Assembly: GCA_023453125.1 (NCBI GenBank)
Contig: JAEXUB010000278.1
Location: forward strand, 1 to 6,691
Direction of reading: 5' to 3'
Source of the DNA: Bacteroidota bacterium
Lineage (GTDB): Bacteria > Bacteroidota > Ignavibacteria > Ignavibacteriales > Melioribacteraceae
Length of the DNA: 6,691 nt
The notes beneath the pieces were generated by a model, which was not told the origin of the DNA, searched no databases, and worked only from the letters and a program-made list of their open reading frames with translations. Below, one piece after another: positions 6,309-6,691 of the stretch. Position 1 is the first letter of the stretch. The number at the start of each line of letters is the position of its first letter. The translations under genes and the position numbers were made by a program.

Positions 6309-6691
6309 ATGAGCTTTCTAAAGATAAAATTATTACCGCCGGCAATTTTGCTTTTTGCACTGACCCTATTGAGCTGTAATGATAAGGAACTTATTGTTGA
6401 GCCGAGGGAATACTGGCCTGCGTATGAGAATGACTCTACTCTTCTCTGGATGGGGAAGGTTTATCACAAAGTTAAGATCGGCAGCCAGACCTGGCTTAAG
6501 GAGAATCTTGATGCCGGCGTTATGATCCATTCCTCGCAGAACCAGTCCGATAACGGAATAATTGAAAAGTATTATTACAACAATGACTCCATAAATTACT
6601 CTTATCTCGGGGGATTATACCAATGGAATGAGGCAATGGCTTATAGAAAAGAGCCGGGCAACAGGGGAATTTGTCCCCCGGGATGGCATAT
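6309..6691 (+). CDS. FISUMP-domain lipoprotein (3' end outside window)
   Basis: The frame is open from the ATG at 6309 to the window end, giving 127 codons. Residues 1-22 are a lipoprotein signal: Lys5 and Lys7, a hydrophobic run, and a lipobox 'LLSC' with the acylated Cys at 23, so the product is anchored in the envelope; Asn at +2 does not suggest an inner-membrane retention signal. From about residue 50 it matches the FISUMP domain (Fibrobacter succinogenes major paralogous domain): 'VKIGSQTWLKENL', a Tyr/Asn-rich stretch 'EKYYYNNDS', 'YLGGLYQWNEAM', and 'GICPPGWH', after which the family continues with a 'P...EW..L' segment that is cut off here. The function of the domain is not established; it occurs in surface or secreted proteins of Fibrobacter and Bacteroidota. 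The AGAGG at 6296-6300, inside the end of the MFS gene, is 8 bases before the ATG, so translation is probably coupled to the transporter gene. Confidence 0.88.
   Translation, partial: MSFLKIKLLPPAILLFALTLLSCNDKELIVEPREYWPAYENDSTLLWMGKVYHKVKIGSQTWLKENLDAGVMIHSSQNQSDNGIIEKYYYNNDSINYSYLGGLYQWNEAMAYRKEPGNRGICPPGWH

Overview
This window looks like ordinary chromosomal sequence from a member of the Bacteroidota/Ignavibacteriota side of the FCB group. Three things suggest that: a lipoprotein with the FISUMP (Fibrobacter succinogenes major paralogous) domain, a secreted-type tricorn-core peptidase, and a small exported OB-fold protein with an 'ARA-Q'-like signal peptide cleavage site. GC content is moderate and several genes have recognisable AGGA/GGAG ribosome binding sites. 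The assignment is inferred from gene content only; no rRNA or other marker is present. No mobile element, CRISPR array, tRNA or rRNA was seen.

Left part (1-1600): the C-terminal part of a tricorn-like S41 peptidase, cut by the window edge, is followed after a short gap holding a GC-rich hairpin by a small secreted OB-fold protein. That gene ends in a textbook intrinsic terminator. Middle-left (1595-2458, minus strand): a TauE/SafE-type membrane transporter converges on that terminator; its stop codon lies inside the terminator T-tract.

Right part (2583-6691, all plus strand): glutamate racemase (murI), a FapA/DUF342 polymerised-beta-helix protein, a 12-TM MFS exporter of the MFS_3/DHA3 type, and the start of a FISUMP lipoprotein that runs off the end. 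The MFS and lipoprotein genes are 3 bases apart and very likely share a transcript. The other gaps (172 and 107 bases) show no strong terminator, so a longer transcript is possible but unproven. The genes have no obvious common pathway: cell-wall precursor supply, envelope transport, surface lipoprotein and a regulatory/structural beta-helix protein.

I found no evidence of a new multi-gene system. The most interesting non-coding signal is a 13-pair hairpin immediately before the FapA-like gene that would bury its ribosome binding site. Secondary points are two start-codon corrections (the TauE/SafE and murI genes), a Ser-to-Gly change beside the catalytic His of the tricorn-like peptidase, and the MFS-FISUMP coupling.
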